Source of the DNA: a virus
Reading direction: 5' to 3' (one strand)
DNA length: 64,000 nucleotides
IMG/VR virus record: IMGVR_UViG_3300037156_000269
Coordinates: 32,626-96,625 of that record
Shown: piece by piece, positions 55,718 to 63,701 of the stretch
Layout: each line of letters starts with the position of its first letter
Numbering within the stretch: the first letter of the stretch is position 1
Notes under the pieces: model-generated
What the model saw: only the letters and a program-made list of their open reading frames with translations
Told to the model about the DNA's origin: nothing
Database searches by the model: none
Made by a program: the position numbers and the translations under genes

Positions 55718-55743
55718 AAAACCGCGCTCTAGGCGCGCGGTTT
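55718..55743. terminator. Bidirectional intrinsic terminator
   Basis: AAAACCGCGC pairs with GCGCGGTTT. It separates the isolated plus-strand gene from the convergent minus-strand gene. Confidence 0.75.
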
Positions 55744-55752
55744 AGAAGATAA

Positions 55753-56070
55753 TTAGTCCACTACTTTCTTGGACTCCTCACTAACGTGATCGTAGAACGT
55801 CTGAATCTCTACCCAGTAGTCGCCAATCGGCAATGGCTTAGACGCGTGAGAAGACGACCCACCAACGTGCGAAACTGTCGCGGCTTTCACAACGCGAAGA
55901 TACTTCTTCCCGTCAGACTCGCCGATTAGTGCTTTACCTTTGCTAATCACATGAGCGTTATTTGACCCCTGATGGATCGTGGCCGCAGCTTTCATCTTCG
56001 CTTCTTTCGGGATTTTGAACCCCTCTTGCGTAAGCAGGAGCACATCACCATGGCGTCTTTCTTGAATCAT
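55753..56070 (-). CDS. Small beta-rich protein, partner of the DUF6745-like gene
   Basis: 105 residues from ATG 56070 (MIQERRHGDVLLLTQEGF); an ATG at 56085 is also possible. The pattern R-x-GDVLL near the start, a central ALIGESDGKKYLRVV, and the end PLPIGDYWVEIQTFYDH match a small beta protein I recall in phages and bacteria, usually next to DUF6745-type genes as here. The conserved His of the family is only partly kept. Function unknown. Confidence 0.6.
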   Translation of the reverse strand: MIQERRHGDVLLLTQEGFKIPKEAKMKAAATIHQGSNNAHVISKGKALIGESDGKKYLRVVKAATVSHVGGSSSHASKPLPIGDYWVEIQTFYDHVSEESKKVVD

Positions 56071-56072
56071 AC

Positions 56073-57446
56073 TCAGGCTTCCCATAAGGTCTCAACCTCT
56101 TCTCTTTTACGTCCGTTGTTTAAATATTCCAGAGCTTCCTTAGCTGTCTTCGTTCCAGGCTTCGACCCGAGGATGTAGACTTCCTTCGAACTTGCACATT
56201 TCATTTTCAGATAAGGCCTGGGGCCGGTTTTGTCGTAGTCGATCGTGAGAAGCTCATACTTTCCACCAGTCTTAGTTTTGTAGGTGTCGATGGTTTTCGC
56301 GCCCAGTATCTTTATCGTTCTCTCAAGTCCAATCTTTCGAATGATCTCTCTGCGGACATCTGCATTTGTTTCTTTCATCACCATTTCTTTGGTGATTTTC
56401 TTTGCCGGCGTCTCGGCAATTTCTTTCGGAACAGCCACCCCATTCAGTCGGTACATCGGGTATGTGTCACGATAGAGAAGTGAGGGTCCGCCATCTTTGT
56501 GCAGGCGGCCTTCTATTTCTGTCACGTGAATTTCTTTTGGGAAATCAGAGACGAAGCAGATGTCTTTGAACGGATAGAAGAGGTGCAGCTCTTGGAAATG
56601 AGAAAGAAAGCGTCTGAAGAGACCGAAATCTTTTTCTTTGCCGGGCAAGAGCTCGGTCAGAATGAAATCATAATAGCCGTAATAATTGCCCCAGTGCCAA
56701 ACAGCCGCCGCGTAAGCTGGCGCAAAACATTCTAGCTGCTGGCTGTCGAGCTGGCTGCGGAGCTGGCTGTCGAGCTGGCTGTAGAGCTGGCTGTCGAGCT
56801 GGCTGTCGAGCTGGCTGCGGAGCTGGCTGTAGAGCTGGCTGCGGAGCTGGCTGTCGAGCTGGCTGTAGAGCTGGCTGTCGAGCTGGCTGTCGAGCTGGCT
56901 GCGGAGCTGGCTGTAGAGCTGGCTGTAGAGCTGGCTGTCGAGCTGGCTGTCGAGCTGGCTGTCGAGCTGGCTGCGGAGCTGGCTGTAGAGCTGGCTGTAG
57001 AGCTGGCTGTCGAGCTGGCTGCGGAGCTGGATGCGGAGCTGGCTGTCGAGCTGGCTGTAGAGCTGGCTGTCGAGCTGGCTGTCGAGCTGGCTGTCGAGCT
57101 GGCTGTCGAGCTGGCTGTCGAGCTGGCTGCGGAGCTGGCTGTCGAGCTGGCTGCGGAGCTGGCTGTCGAGCTGGCTGCGGAGCTGGCTGTCGAGCTGGCT
57201 GCGGCTTATTCTCTCATCAAAATTGGAACCTTTAATCAGATTACACGCGAGTTGGCACGCCATTGGGGAGTCGAGAAAAATTATATACTTCGGCTTCTCC
57301 ATTTTTAAAATATCTGTGTACATGAAATCAACCGCTAGTCTGGCCTTTTTCACGTTAATCGTTTTTGTTCTACGCCCAATGTCTAACCATTTCTTGAGAT
57401 AAACTGTAACTTTCTTTTCTTGTTGCGCGGTCATTTTTTCAATCAT
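56073..57446 (-). CDS. DUF6745-like protein with 38 SQL tetrapeptide repeats
   Basis: 457 residues. An N-terminal helical part (~80 residues) is followed by about 38 tandem tetrapeptides SQL-[D/R/Y] (roughly residues 81-233). Then comes a globular domain with AAAVWHWGNYYGYYDFILTEL, LHKDGGPSLLYRDTYPMYRLNG and ETNADVRREIIRKIG, which fits the DUF6745 order (H-x-x-x-GPA ... Y-x-hGV ... N-x-E-x-RR-x-x-x-x-x-G). Repeats of the sort 'SQL-x' are known in this family, but this is a long set. The stop is overlapped by the next gene. Function unknown. Confidence 0.72.
   Translation of the reverse strand: MIEKMTAQQEKKVTVYLKKWLDIGRRTKTINVKKARLAVDFMYTDILKMEKPKYIIFLDSPMACQLACNLIKGSNFDERISRSQLDSQLRSQLDSQLRSQLDSQLRSQLDSQLDSQLDSQLDSQLDSQLYSQLDSQLRIQLRSQLDSQLYSQLYSQLRSQLDSQLDSQLDSQLYSQLYSQLRSQLDSQLDSQLYSQLDSQLRSQLYSQLRSQLDSQLDSQLYSQLDSQLRSQLDSQQLECFAPAYAAAVWHWGNYYGYYDFILTELLPGKEKDFGLFRRFLSHFQELHLFYPFKDICFVSDFPKEIHVTEIEGRLHKDGGPSLLYRDTYPMYRLNGVAVPKEIAETPAKKITKEMVMKETNADVRREIIRKIGLERTIKILGAKTIDTYKTKTGGKYELLTIDYDKTGPRPYLKMKCASSKEVYILGSKPGTKTAKEALEYLNNGRKREEVETLWEA
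56738..57205. repeat. 12-bp tandem repeat array, ~38 units
   Basis: Near-perfect repeats of GAGCTGGCT plus GTC, GCG or GTA (plus strand). The unit differs almost only in the codon for Asp, Arg or Tyr, and there is one variant unit (IQLR). It stays in frame and encodes the SQL repeats. Confidence 0.93.
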
Positions 57447-57470
57447 TTGTGTCTCCTGCTTATTACGGTT

Positions 57471-58820
57471 TCAGTTCTTATAGTTCCCATACCGTGTTGA
57501 GCGGTCTTTCACGATAAAGTCTTTTAGATTGTTAATCAGTGGTTGGTTGTCTGTTTTAAGAATATTCTTTAATTTAGCAGCTTCCCATTTCTTAAAGACG
57601 TCGGGGTCTATGTTGTAGTGTTTCATGAAAGCGTTGAGATCTGGAATCTTGGCCATGAGCTCATATTTAGCCTTCAGAGCACCGTCTTCAACCGGGTCGA
57701 GCAGAAGCCTTTTCGCGCGCTGAGACTCCTCTCTGATTTTCATGTCCGTTGCAATCCAGTCTATTGTCTCCTCGCTCACTTTCCACCCGTACCACATGCC
57801 ATCGATATCCACTCGCCTTGTTGGCGAGAGCGTTTCGATACCATCCTTAAGAACCTTATTGAGCTCGTCGTATAGGGCACCTATGGTTCTAAGGTTAGAT
57901 GCCAGTCGTTTCAGATCCTCGAAGTTTCTAACGTTTAGGTCAACTTCACCGCGGGCCTTTTGCTCGCAAAGCTTCAGGTTCTCTGGACACTCTTGAACCA
58001 TGTGGCAGTAGTCGCAGGCACTACCTGGTATAGCAGGAAACTCTTCGAAGTGCTCGATCGCCCCAACACATGCGTGAATGTAGCTTTCAATATTCTTGAG
58101 CTCAATATCTGACCAGTAGACCGGAGCTTGGTAAAAGTTCAGACCTGGGTGACAGAAATGGATCACTGTTTTTATTTGGTATCCTGGGTAGAACATGCTC
58201 ACAAGCCACGCGTAGGCGCCAAGCTGAAAATTGACGTCCTCATTCTGTGCCGCATTTGGAGTGCTCTTATGATCAAGAATCACCACAGTTTTTGTGATGT
58301 GGTCGACGTTGATTTGATCAAGTCTTCCGGCAAAGAATGCAGCCGGGTTTGGCAGACCGTTCTCTTCAACGTACGGGACCGGCACATAGGCTGTTCGCGG
58401 GGCTACGTCATCGAGGAGAGTGTCTTCCTCGTAGAAGGCTACGCCAAAAGCCATCTCACAGTTCGTGTCTTTGTTCAGGTACGGGCTTGGGTTTCCGATG
58501 TAGGCCGCAGCCGCATCTTTAATCAAGTCCACCTGAGCGTACGACGCAGGCCAGAGAGCCACGGACTCGCTTACCCAGTTTGAGAGCTGAGTGGGACTGA
58601 TCTTCTCTCCTGCAATCAGAGCCTTTGTAATGAGCGACAGGACGTGGTGGATCGCACTTCCGCGCGCGCTCGCGAGACTTGCACCTGTGGAACGATCTTT
58701 GCGGATGTACTGGCCAAAGAATCTTTGAGGACACCTGGCTACGATAAGACGTGACGGTGAGTAAGGACCGTGTTTAACCGCGCGGACAGAAAATCCGCGT
58801 GGCGGTTCTTGGTAAAGCAT
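57471..58820 (-). CDS. RecB/Cas4-like PD-(D/E)xK exonuclease with Fe-S-type cysteines
   Basis: 449 residues. Nuclease core: GRLDQINVDHITKTVVILDHKST (Asp, then Asp-His-Lys) followed by NFQLGAYAWLV, the Q-x-x-x-Y helix. A Cys near the start (VARCPQRFF) with a later group (SACDYCHMVQEC) is the four-cysteine Fe-S arrangement of Cas4 and AddB. Helical C-terminus. A family of phage RecB-like exonucleases fits, likely for recombination or host-DNA degradation. The upstream -10 TTCGGGTATAAG at 58863 may drive it. Confidence 0.8.
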   Translation of the reverse strand: MLYQEPPRGFSVRAVKHGPYSPSRLIVARCPQRFFGQYIRKDRSTGASLASARGSAIHHVLSLITKALIAGEKISPTQLSNWVSESVALWPASYAQVDLIKDAAAAYIGNPSPYLNKDTNCEMAFGVAFYEEDTLLDDVAPRTAYVPVPYVEENGLPNPAAFFAGRLDQINVDHITKTVVILDHKSTPNAAQNEDVNFQLGAYAWLVSMFYPGYQIKTVIHFCHPGLNFYQAPVYWSDIELKNIESYIHACVGAIEHFEEFPAIPGSACDYCHMVQECPENLKLCEQKARGEVDLNVRNFEDLKRLASNLRTIGALYDELNKVLKDGIETLSPTRRVDIDGMWYGWKVSEETIDWIATDMKIREESQRAKRLLLDPVEDGALKAKYELMAKIPDLNAFMKHYNIDPDVFKKWEAAKLKNILKTDNQPLINNLKDFIVKDRSTRYGNYKN

Positions 58821-58862
58821 TTTAAATCTCCTTGAAAATATTGCAAAGATGGATCTGTGAAT

Positions 58863-58892
58863 CTTATACCCGAAGCCTCTTAGTCTTGGTCT
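58863..58892 (-). promoter_or_regulatory. Minus-strand promoter, GGGTATAAG with weak -35
   Basis: GGGTATAAGATT preceded by GGCTTC; the -35 position reads AGACCA. 43 bp upstream of the 58820 start. Confidence 0.55.
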
Positions 58893-59131
58893 TCGGGTGG
58901 AAGGTCTTCTCCATGGAACGAGGACTCGCCTGGCTCAAGATCAAGCTCTTCCGGCGCCCCGTCATCATCGAATTCGTTGTCAGAGTCCGCATCGTCATCT
59001 GATTCGTCATATTGTTCGGTGTCAGCGGCTAAGTCGTCATTAGGATCTTCGATAAGATCCTCAATCGACTCACCGCTTTCATTTATGATGTCTTCCGCTG
59101 CCTGCGAGTTCTCTTCGTTCCGTGGCGGCAT
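58880..59131 (-). CDS. Highly acidic small protein (possible DNA mimic)
   Basis: 83 residues from ATG 59131, with GGAGATACGGA upstream. Over 40 percent Asp/Glu (EDLIEDPNDDLAADTEQ, DESDDDADSDNEFDDDG), no cysteines, almost no basic residues. The size and charge resemble phage DNA-mimic inhibitors such as Ocr or gp44-type proteins, but it may simply be disordered. No family is recognised. Confidence 0.62.
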   Translation of the reverse strand: MPPRNEENSQAAEDIINESGESIEDLIEDPNDDLAADTEQYDESDDDADSDNEFDDDGAPEELDLEPGESSFHGEDLPPEDQD

Positions 59132-59142
59132 TCCGTATCTCC

Positions 59143-59361
59143 TTAAGGTTGGTTTAGAAGTAGCTTGATCTCACTTAAGAAAATCTGCAAAAGCTTTTCT
59201 TCTGCGTCAACACCTATTGCGGACAGAATGACCATGTGATGCGAACCTAGACATTCGGCGGTAAGACGAAAAAGCTCCAGCCTGACTTTGTTTCTCAGGT
59301 CTTGGAGAATCTGTTCCTCTGTTTTTTTTAGTTCAGCTTCCGACAGGTCCAGGTGCAGCAT
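59143..59361 (-). CDS. Small helical protein
   Basis: 72 residues from ATG 59361 (MLHLDLSEAELKKTEEQIL). All helical: LRNKVRLELFRLTAECLG, EEKLLQIFLSEIKLLL. The start lies 29 bp inside the end of the upstream gene. No family is recognised. Confidence 0.58.
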   Translation of the reverse strand: MLHLDLSEAELKKTEEQILQDLRNKVRLELFRLTAECLGSHHMVILSAIGVDAEEKLLQIFLSEIKLLLNQP

Positions 59362-59656
59362 TTGGCGCGATCTCCACCGGTTTACCAACCAATTCCTCAG
59401 CCTGCTCCATAATACCCGGAACCTCGGACTGTGCCTTGGCAACGGTATCGGCTGACGGAGTGAGGGCCTCAGACACATCGGTGACCACAAGCTCTTTGCG
59501 GCCATCGTGGTTGTAGGTCCACTTGAAGTTAGCGCGAAAATTCGTCTGTTCCTCTAGGTTCCTTAAAAGGACGTTAAAGAGCTCCGCTGCTTGGGTAAAC
59601 AGAGCTGCTGGCGATACGTTTGCCGTGTCTATGGGCAGACCAACTTCATCTTGCAT
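59333..59656 (-). CDS. Hypothetical protein
   Basis: 107 residues from ATG 59656, with AAGGAGATTTGGTTT upstream. A helical start (SPAALFTQAAELFNVLLRNLE) and an acidic, Pro-rich C-terminus. No family is recognised. Confidence 0.63.
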   Translation of the reverse strand: MQDEVGLPIDTANVSPAALFTQAAELFNVLLRNLEEQTNFRANFKWTYNHDGRKELVVTDVSEALTPSADTVAKAQSEVPGIMEQAEELVGKPVEIAPNAAPGPVGS

Positions 59657-59678
59657 AAACCAAATCTCCTTAAAAAGA

Positions 59679-59700
59679 AGGGCCTTGCGTGAGGCCCTTA
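59679..59700 (-). terminator. Intrinsic terminator after the 388-aa gene
   Basis: AAGGGCCT pairs with AGGCCCTT, followed on the minus strand by CTTTTT. Confidence 0.78.
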
Positions 59701-59704
59701 AAGT

Positions 59705-60871
59705 TTAGAACAATGGGTGCTCGGCTGGTGCTGTAGCCACAGCAGGTGCCGCTGGTGGGGCTTGAGGAGCTGCCGCGGCCACATCTTTTACTGAAGTGGG
59801 CTTCACGTCCTTTTTGGCCTTCTTGCTGTCCTTGATGCGGTTCTTGAGATACGTCACAAGACTTTGTACGTCTGGGAAAGCTTTCGCTGTCGCCATGCGG
59901 AGCTCTTCTGAGTTCTCTTTTCCAACGATTTGAGCGATCTCGGCAAAAGCCGGGGCTGCTGCCGCATCATTGGCCCGTCTGCGAACCGCGTCATCATCTG
60001 TCTGAGCTGCCGCATTGGTCAGGCTTGTCTCAAGCTGAGGAGCCTGTTGTGCCGCCTCTAACAGCTCATCCTGACCCTCAGAGCCAATGATGGGTGTTGG
60101 GTTAGCTGGGCGATAGAGTTCGCGACTGCGGATGTACATAAGAGCGTCCCAGTCCTCCGGTGCGATCGCACTGCGGAATTGAGTCTCGTACTCAGCGAAG
60201 CTGACGTTCTCAATGTGCACAACGTCCGTCGGGCGTTTCGACATTGATCCGTCTTTGTTCGGAAAGTTAATCGTGTCTTTCTTTTTGAACATCCTGTAAA
60301 TCTGTCCCGAGATCTTCCCTTGGTAACGAAGAGCCGCTTTCTGGAAACAGCTCAAAGTGTTTTTGACCGCGTTGATCGACGTATTATCGAGCGTGAACAG
60401 CGATCCCATTGAGTACTGCGGAACCATGATGTTCAAAAACATGTGCTCAGTGCAGTTTGCGTTGATGTAGTCTGGGCACGACTTGTAGGAGCACTGACGG
60501 ACGCGCGAGCGCGCGACACCTGGGAACTGCTCTTGCGAAAGCCCGGACACTTCCTGGCCTACTTTAAAGAATGCGGCAACCGAACCCATGGGGGTCTGGG
60601 TTTTGGGATTCACATAGTCATGCATGCTTTTGCAGATGAGTTCTGTTTTCGAGTACCAGCGAAGATCGGGCTGGAACGCATGCCTTAAATCGTCCGAGTA
60701 GATGGTGAAGAAAATCTCTGTTGGGGTTTCAGTGAGAATAGGAATCAGTTGTGGGGCGTCGTGAAGAAGAAAATGCGGGTAGTTTTTTGGATAGCCCTTT
60801 TCGTCTTTACCGCCAGCTCTGATTTTACCGTCGCGGCGAAGCGCAAGCGTGTCCGTTAGTCCTTTGATCAT
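59705..60871 (-). CDS. Recombination-directionality-factor-like phage protein (tentative)
   Basis: 388 residues. The N-terminal half resembles the phage family often annotated as RDF-like: KIRAGGKDEKGYPKNYPHFLLHD, EIFFTIYSDDLRHAFQPDLRWYSKTELICKS, then a Cys cluster CSYKSCPDYINANC and MGSLFTLDNTSINAVKNTL. The C-terminal third is Ala/Pro/Lys-rich and disordered, ending APAEHPLF. Its own promoter lies at 60924-60953. It may be a DNA-replication or recombination accessory; the name is only by resemblance. Confidence 0.5.
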   Translation of the reverse strand: MIKGLTDTLALRRDGKIRAGGKDEKGYPKNYPHFLLHDAPQLIPILTETPTEIFFTIYSDDLRHAFQPDLRWYSKTELICKSMHDYVNPKTQTPMGSVAAFFKVGQEVSGLSQEQFPGVARSRVRQCSYKSCPDYINANCTEHMFLNIMVPQYSMGSLFTLDNTSINAVKNTLSCFQKAALRYQGKISGQIYRMFKKKDTINFPNKDGSMSKRPTDVVHIENVSFAEYETQFRSAIAPEDWDALMYIRSRELYRPANPTPIIGSEGQDELLEAAQQAPQLETSLTNAAAQTDDDAVRRRANDAAAAPAFAEIAQIVGKENSEELRMATAKAFPDVQSLVTYLKNRIKDSKKAKKDVKPTSVKDVAAAAPQAPPAAPAVATAPAEHPLF

Positions 60872-60923
60872 AATAAATCTCCTTTGTGTATTATCTTGTA
60901 TAAAATAGAAGTCCTACACGCAA

Positions 60924-60953
60924 CTTATATCTGGAAAGTGATGGTTTGTGCCA
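60924..60953 (-). promoter_or_regulatory. Minus-strand promoter, TGGCAC-N15-AGATATAAG
   Basis: TGGCAC (60953-60948), 15 nt ending TTTCC, AGATATAAGTTG. 53 bp upstream of the 60871 start. Confidence 0.62.
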
Positions 60954-60954
60954 C

Positions 60955-61017
60955 GCAGAAAATGATCAGTATAATGACCACTTCGGGCCTTAATGTCCAA
61001 TATACTGATCATTCTGC
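60955..61017. repeat. 17-bp interrupted inverted repeat
   Basis: GCAGA + AATGATCAGTATA on the left pairs with TATACTGATCATT + TCTGC on the right, with a 2-nt bulge; the loop has TTCGGGCCT. It is just upstream of the 60924 promoter and downstream of the 61089 stop, so operator, terminator or attenuator are all possible. Sequence 61018-61088 shows nothing further. Confidence 0.7.
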
Positions 61018-61088
61018 GCCGCGCGTGTCAGTTAAATGGTTGTTTAGGCCCGTAAGATGGAACTTTAACTATTTTACTGCCAAGTGGC

Positions 61089-61271
61089 CTATGGCTTTTT
61101 CAACTCATCCAGCTTCAGCTTGATCTCCATGACTTCATTCGTCGCTTGTGCGCGCTGCGGAGCCGGTGCTCCGGTCTTCTGAAGCTCGTGTTCCTGAAGC
61201 TTTTTGCGGCTGTATTCGCTTTGCAGCTCGTCGATAAGCTCTTGTTTGTCGACACCTAGTTTTTCCATCAT
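61089..61271 (-). CDS. Small coiled-coil protein
   Basis: 60 residues from ATG 61271 (MMEKLGVDKQELIDELQSEY), with GAGGAATTAGTT upstream, overlapping the region of the upstream stop. Two charged helices joined by a Gln/Ala/Pro linker, ending IKLKLDELKKP. No family is recognised. Confidence 0.62.
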   Translation of the reverse strand: MMEKLGVDKQELIDELQSEYSRKKLQEHELQKTGAPAPQRAQATNEVMEIKLKLDELKKP

Positions 61272-61273
61272 AA

Positions 61274-61516
61274 CTAATTCCTCTCGGCCTCTGGAGGGGC
61301 GGATACCGTAACTACCAGTTGCTTGTCGATGATGATCTGGAGAGCCGCTCCGATGATCAGGACCGCTTCCGACAGCCGTTCTTGGTTGTCCAGCATAGCA
61401 TAAAGGAGGTCGTCGTGGCTCTTGGAAAAGCGCGCTGCCTCGGCCCTTTCTCGGACTTTTTCTAGGATTGTCTGGAGAATCTTATAGGTCTCCATATTGG
61501 GGCTTATTTTTTTCAT
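61274..61516 (-). CDS. Small helical protein
   Basis: 80 residues from ATG 61516 (MKKISPNMETYKILQTIL), with AGGGGCAGC upstream. Helices with LEKVRERAEAARFSKSHDDLLYAML and a hydrophobic stretch AVLIIGAALQIIID. No family is recognised. Confidence 0.62.
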   Translation of the reverse strand: MKKISPNMETYKILQTILEKVRERAEAARFSKSHDDLLYAMLDNQERLSEAVLIIGAALQIIIDKQLVVTVSAPPEAERN

Positions 61517-61593
61517 CAAAGCTGCCCCTATTGGTTAAGCAGACAGCCTTGATTGTAACACGCAGTGCTCTAAACTAAATCCTGACCCTAGGC

Positions 61594-62250
61594 CTAGTCC
61601 TCTTCTCCTGTGTGGGCGGAGATCTTGGCTCGGTGGCCTTTCATGATTCGAGACTCAAAGGATTTGGACGCTTTTACCGGCCGTTCGCCGTAATGTCCTT
61701 GTCCTGCATATCCACGGGTCACTGACGGCATCGCATCCCCGTCGTCTTCATCAGGGTCGCCCATAACGTTGTCTAAAAATGCCTCGGCATTGTTGCCTGC
61801 ATTTTTTACTTTAGGGGCCGCGAACGCGCGTTGAAATTCAGCCACTTCGGCCGGGTCCAGAGCGTCATCTTCCGCGACCTGCTCCTCTAGAGACTTGTTG
61901 TTTTGCGTGTCCTCGTCGTTTGATAACTCGTGTTGCGGAGTATTGCCTTCAACATGCCCGAAGGCCTCTTCCACTGCAGATTCGATCGTAGGTGGGGCTG
62001 CGGCTTCTTTGTGTGCGTCCGCAAAAGACCTTCTTTTCGCTTCAACTTTGACTGCTTGAACGGGCGCTTGGTAGGCGACCTCTCCGCCCAGAAGCTCAAT
62101 ACACTTCTGCTTAAGCATGTCGTTGAGCAGACCCTCGAGCTGACCGACGACGGCGTCTATATTTTGACGGCTCAAAACCGCATATGCTGCGATTTTGCTG
62201 CGCGTGTCTTCGGATGGCTGAATGGTGATCCCATCGAAACTAATCGCCAT
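61594..62250 (-). CDS. Hypothetical protein with disordered C-terminus
   Basis: 218 residues from ATG 62250 (MAISFDGITIQPSEDTRSKI). The first ~60 residues form a helical domain (AYAVLSRQNIDAVVGQLEGLLNDMLKQK) of the type seen in small nucleic-acid-binding or regulatory proteins; the rest is acidic/Gly/Ala-rich and probably disordered, with a basic end. The stop of the upstream gene lies two bases before it. No family is recognised. Confidence 0.6.
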   Translation of the reverse strand: MAISFDGITIQPSEDTRSKIAAYAVLSRQNIDAVVGQLEGLLNDMLKQKCIELLGGEVAYQAPVQAVKVEAKRRSFADAHKEAAAPPTIESAVEEAFGHVEGNTPQHELSNDEDTQNNKSLEEQVAEDDALDPAEVAEFQRAFAAPKVKNAGNNAEAFLDNVMGDPDEDDGDAMPSVTRGYAGQGHYGERPVKASKSFESRIMKGHRAKISAHTGEED

Positions 62251-62251
62251 C

Positions 62252-62653
62252 TTATACCTCAACTCTTCGTTTTGTTTTGGGGTCCTTGCCGTTATAGGCT
62301 TCTTTCATCAGTGCGTGTGTCGTGTCGTCGACATCGTGGGCTTCGTAGTGCTCCCCGCGGGGAGAAAGCTTTTGCTTCTGCATATTCCCACCGTTGCGCG
62401 GGCGCGAGAGCCTAGACTGCACGCTCTCGTACTGTTCAGTGAGACGCGCACATTCTTTCTGCGCGGCAGCGAGCTCAGCATCGTTTGCGAGAAGAGCTCT
62501 TTTTAGGTCTGAAATTTCTTTTTCAAATTCTTTGGCGACCCCATCAACCAAAGCCACGATGGCCATGGACTGAAGCGCCTCTGCCGATTCCAGATATTTT
62601 GAAGCCGTTGGTGAAAAATCTGCAAGGGCTTTGCCGTCAACTTGAACCTTCAT
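62252..62653 (-). CDS. Coiled-coil protein
   Basis: 133 residues from ATG 62653, with GGGAGATTTATT upstream. A long coiled coil (VAKEFEKEISDLKRALLANDAELAAAQKECARLTEQYESVQS), then a basic flexible tail. No family is recognised. Confidence 0.62.
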   Translation of the reverse strand: MKVQVDGKALADFSPTASKYLESAEALQSMAIVALVDGVAKEFEKEISDLKRALLANDAELAAAQKECARLTEQYESVQSRLSRPRNGGNMQKQKLSPRGEHYEAHDVDDTTHALMKEAYNGKDPKTKRRVEV

Positions 62654-62707
62654 AATAAATCTCCCAAATAGGAATGTATTTCCTATCTGGAAGGTATCAG
62701 GGGAGGT

Positions 62708-63409
62708 TTATTTAATCAACGGTTTGTTGTCATTTCCGGGGAACGGCAAGAATCTTGGGCCCTCATCATCCTTCCAGCCACAACCCAACGTCCACCCCGT
62801 GCGTCTGGTCATCGTGTAGCGAAGAGGAACCTGACTCTCGTCAGATGCGAACCCGCAATCGAGTTCAAAAATAATACCCCTTTTTGTGCGCATGAAGAAA
62901 ACCCCGCCGCGGTGCGTATGCCCGTGGGCTACTGATTGTTGATAGTGCTTGCAGTGTGCCCCGTTGGTTTGTGTAAAGGTTCCGTGTGTATAAACTACAT
63001 TATCAATTTCTAGCTCTTCTTGAGTATCCATAATAGTTGTGACACCAGGGAACTCAAATATAGGGCGCATCTCGATAAGAGACTCAACTTCTGGACACTC
63101 TTCTAGAATGCGTCTCTCTGGACGCACATCGTGATTGCCGCGGATCTGGTAGCACTTTGCTTTAGGTGCGGCCAGTCTTAAATTCTTCCACATCGCAGCG
63201 GCACCCATCCTGCCTTCGGCAAGTTCTTGTTTAGGTGTCATAAGATCATTAGTTTTTGCGAAGCGGGAAAAACTATAGGCGTCATACAAATCCCCTAGCT
63301 GGATGATTATGTCAGGTTGTTTAGCCTTTGCGGCTTGGTAGATCCAGGCTAATGTCTCATTTGACTGCCATGGGAAATGCGTATCAGGTACGCAAAGGAC
63401 TTTCTTCAA
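62708..63409 (-). CDS. Calcineurin-like metallophosphoesterase
   Basis: 233 residues from TTG 63409, chosen because GGGGGG lies just upstream. All signature blocks are present: VPDTHFPW (D-x-H), LGDLYD (GD), RGNHDVRP (GNHD), VVYTHG (H) and AHGHTHRG (GHTH). It is a two-metal phosphoesterase acting on phospho-mono- or diesters, such as nucleotides, RNA ends or DNA. In phages it may process nucleic acid ends or cyclic nucleotides; the substrate is unknown. Confidence 0.85.
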   Translation of the reverse strand: MKKVLCVPDTHFPWQSNETLAWIYQAAKAKQPDIIIQLGDLYDAYSFSRFAKTNDLMTPKQELAEGRMGAAAMWKNLRLAAPKAKCYQIRGNHDVRPERRILEECPEVESLIEMRPIFEFPGVTTIMDTQEELEIDNVVYTHGTFTQTNGAHCKHYQQSVAHGHTHRGGVFFMRTKRGIIFELDCGFASDESQVPLRYTMTRRTGWTLGCGWKDDEGPRFLPFPGNDNKPLIK

Positions 63410-63485
63410 ACAGACCCCCCAATATTTTAAGTTATTGCCCAATGTTACGGCAGTTCCTTAAAAGCGATAGGAGGCGCAAATAAAT

Positions 63486-63701
63486 CTATCCCTTAGTCTC
63501 GCCCTTGGGCTGCAGATAGGTAAAAAGATTGACGATCGCTTCTTCTTCGGTAGTCCCCACAAGTTTAGTTGCGGGTGCTCCGTAGCTCATGTAATCGACC
63601 AAGAAGCCCTCGTTGCCGGACACTCTTACCTTGCTTATGGTGACCTCCCGGCCCAACTTCTCGTTGAGCCAGGCTTTCATTTCTTCAAGTGGTGGGTTCA
63701 T
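63486..63701 (-). CDS. Hypothetical protein
   Basis: 71 residues. A short alpha/beta protein (EMKAWLNEKLGREVTISKVRVSG; EEEAIVNLFTYLQPKG). The start overlaps the end of the last minus-strand gene. No family is recognised. Confidence 0.6.
   Translation of the reverse strand: MNPPLEEMKAWLNEKLGREVTISKVRVSGNEGFLVDYMSYGAPATKLVGTTEEEAIVNLFTYLQPKGETKG

Noticed and set aside
56738-57205. Assembly artefact of the 12-bp repeats
   Set aside because: The array keeps frame, flanks encode a recognisable family, and unit variants are distributed irregularly as in a natural array. Length error is still possible.
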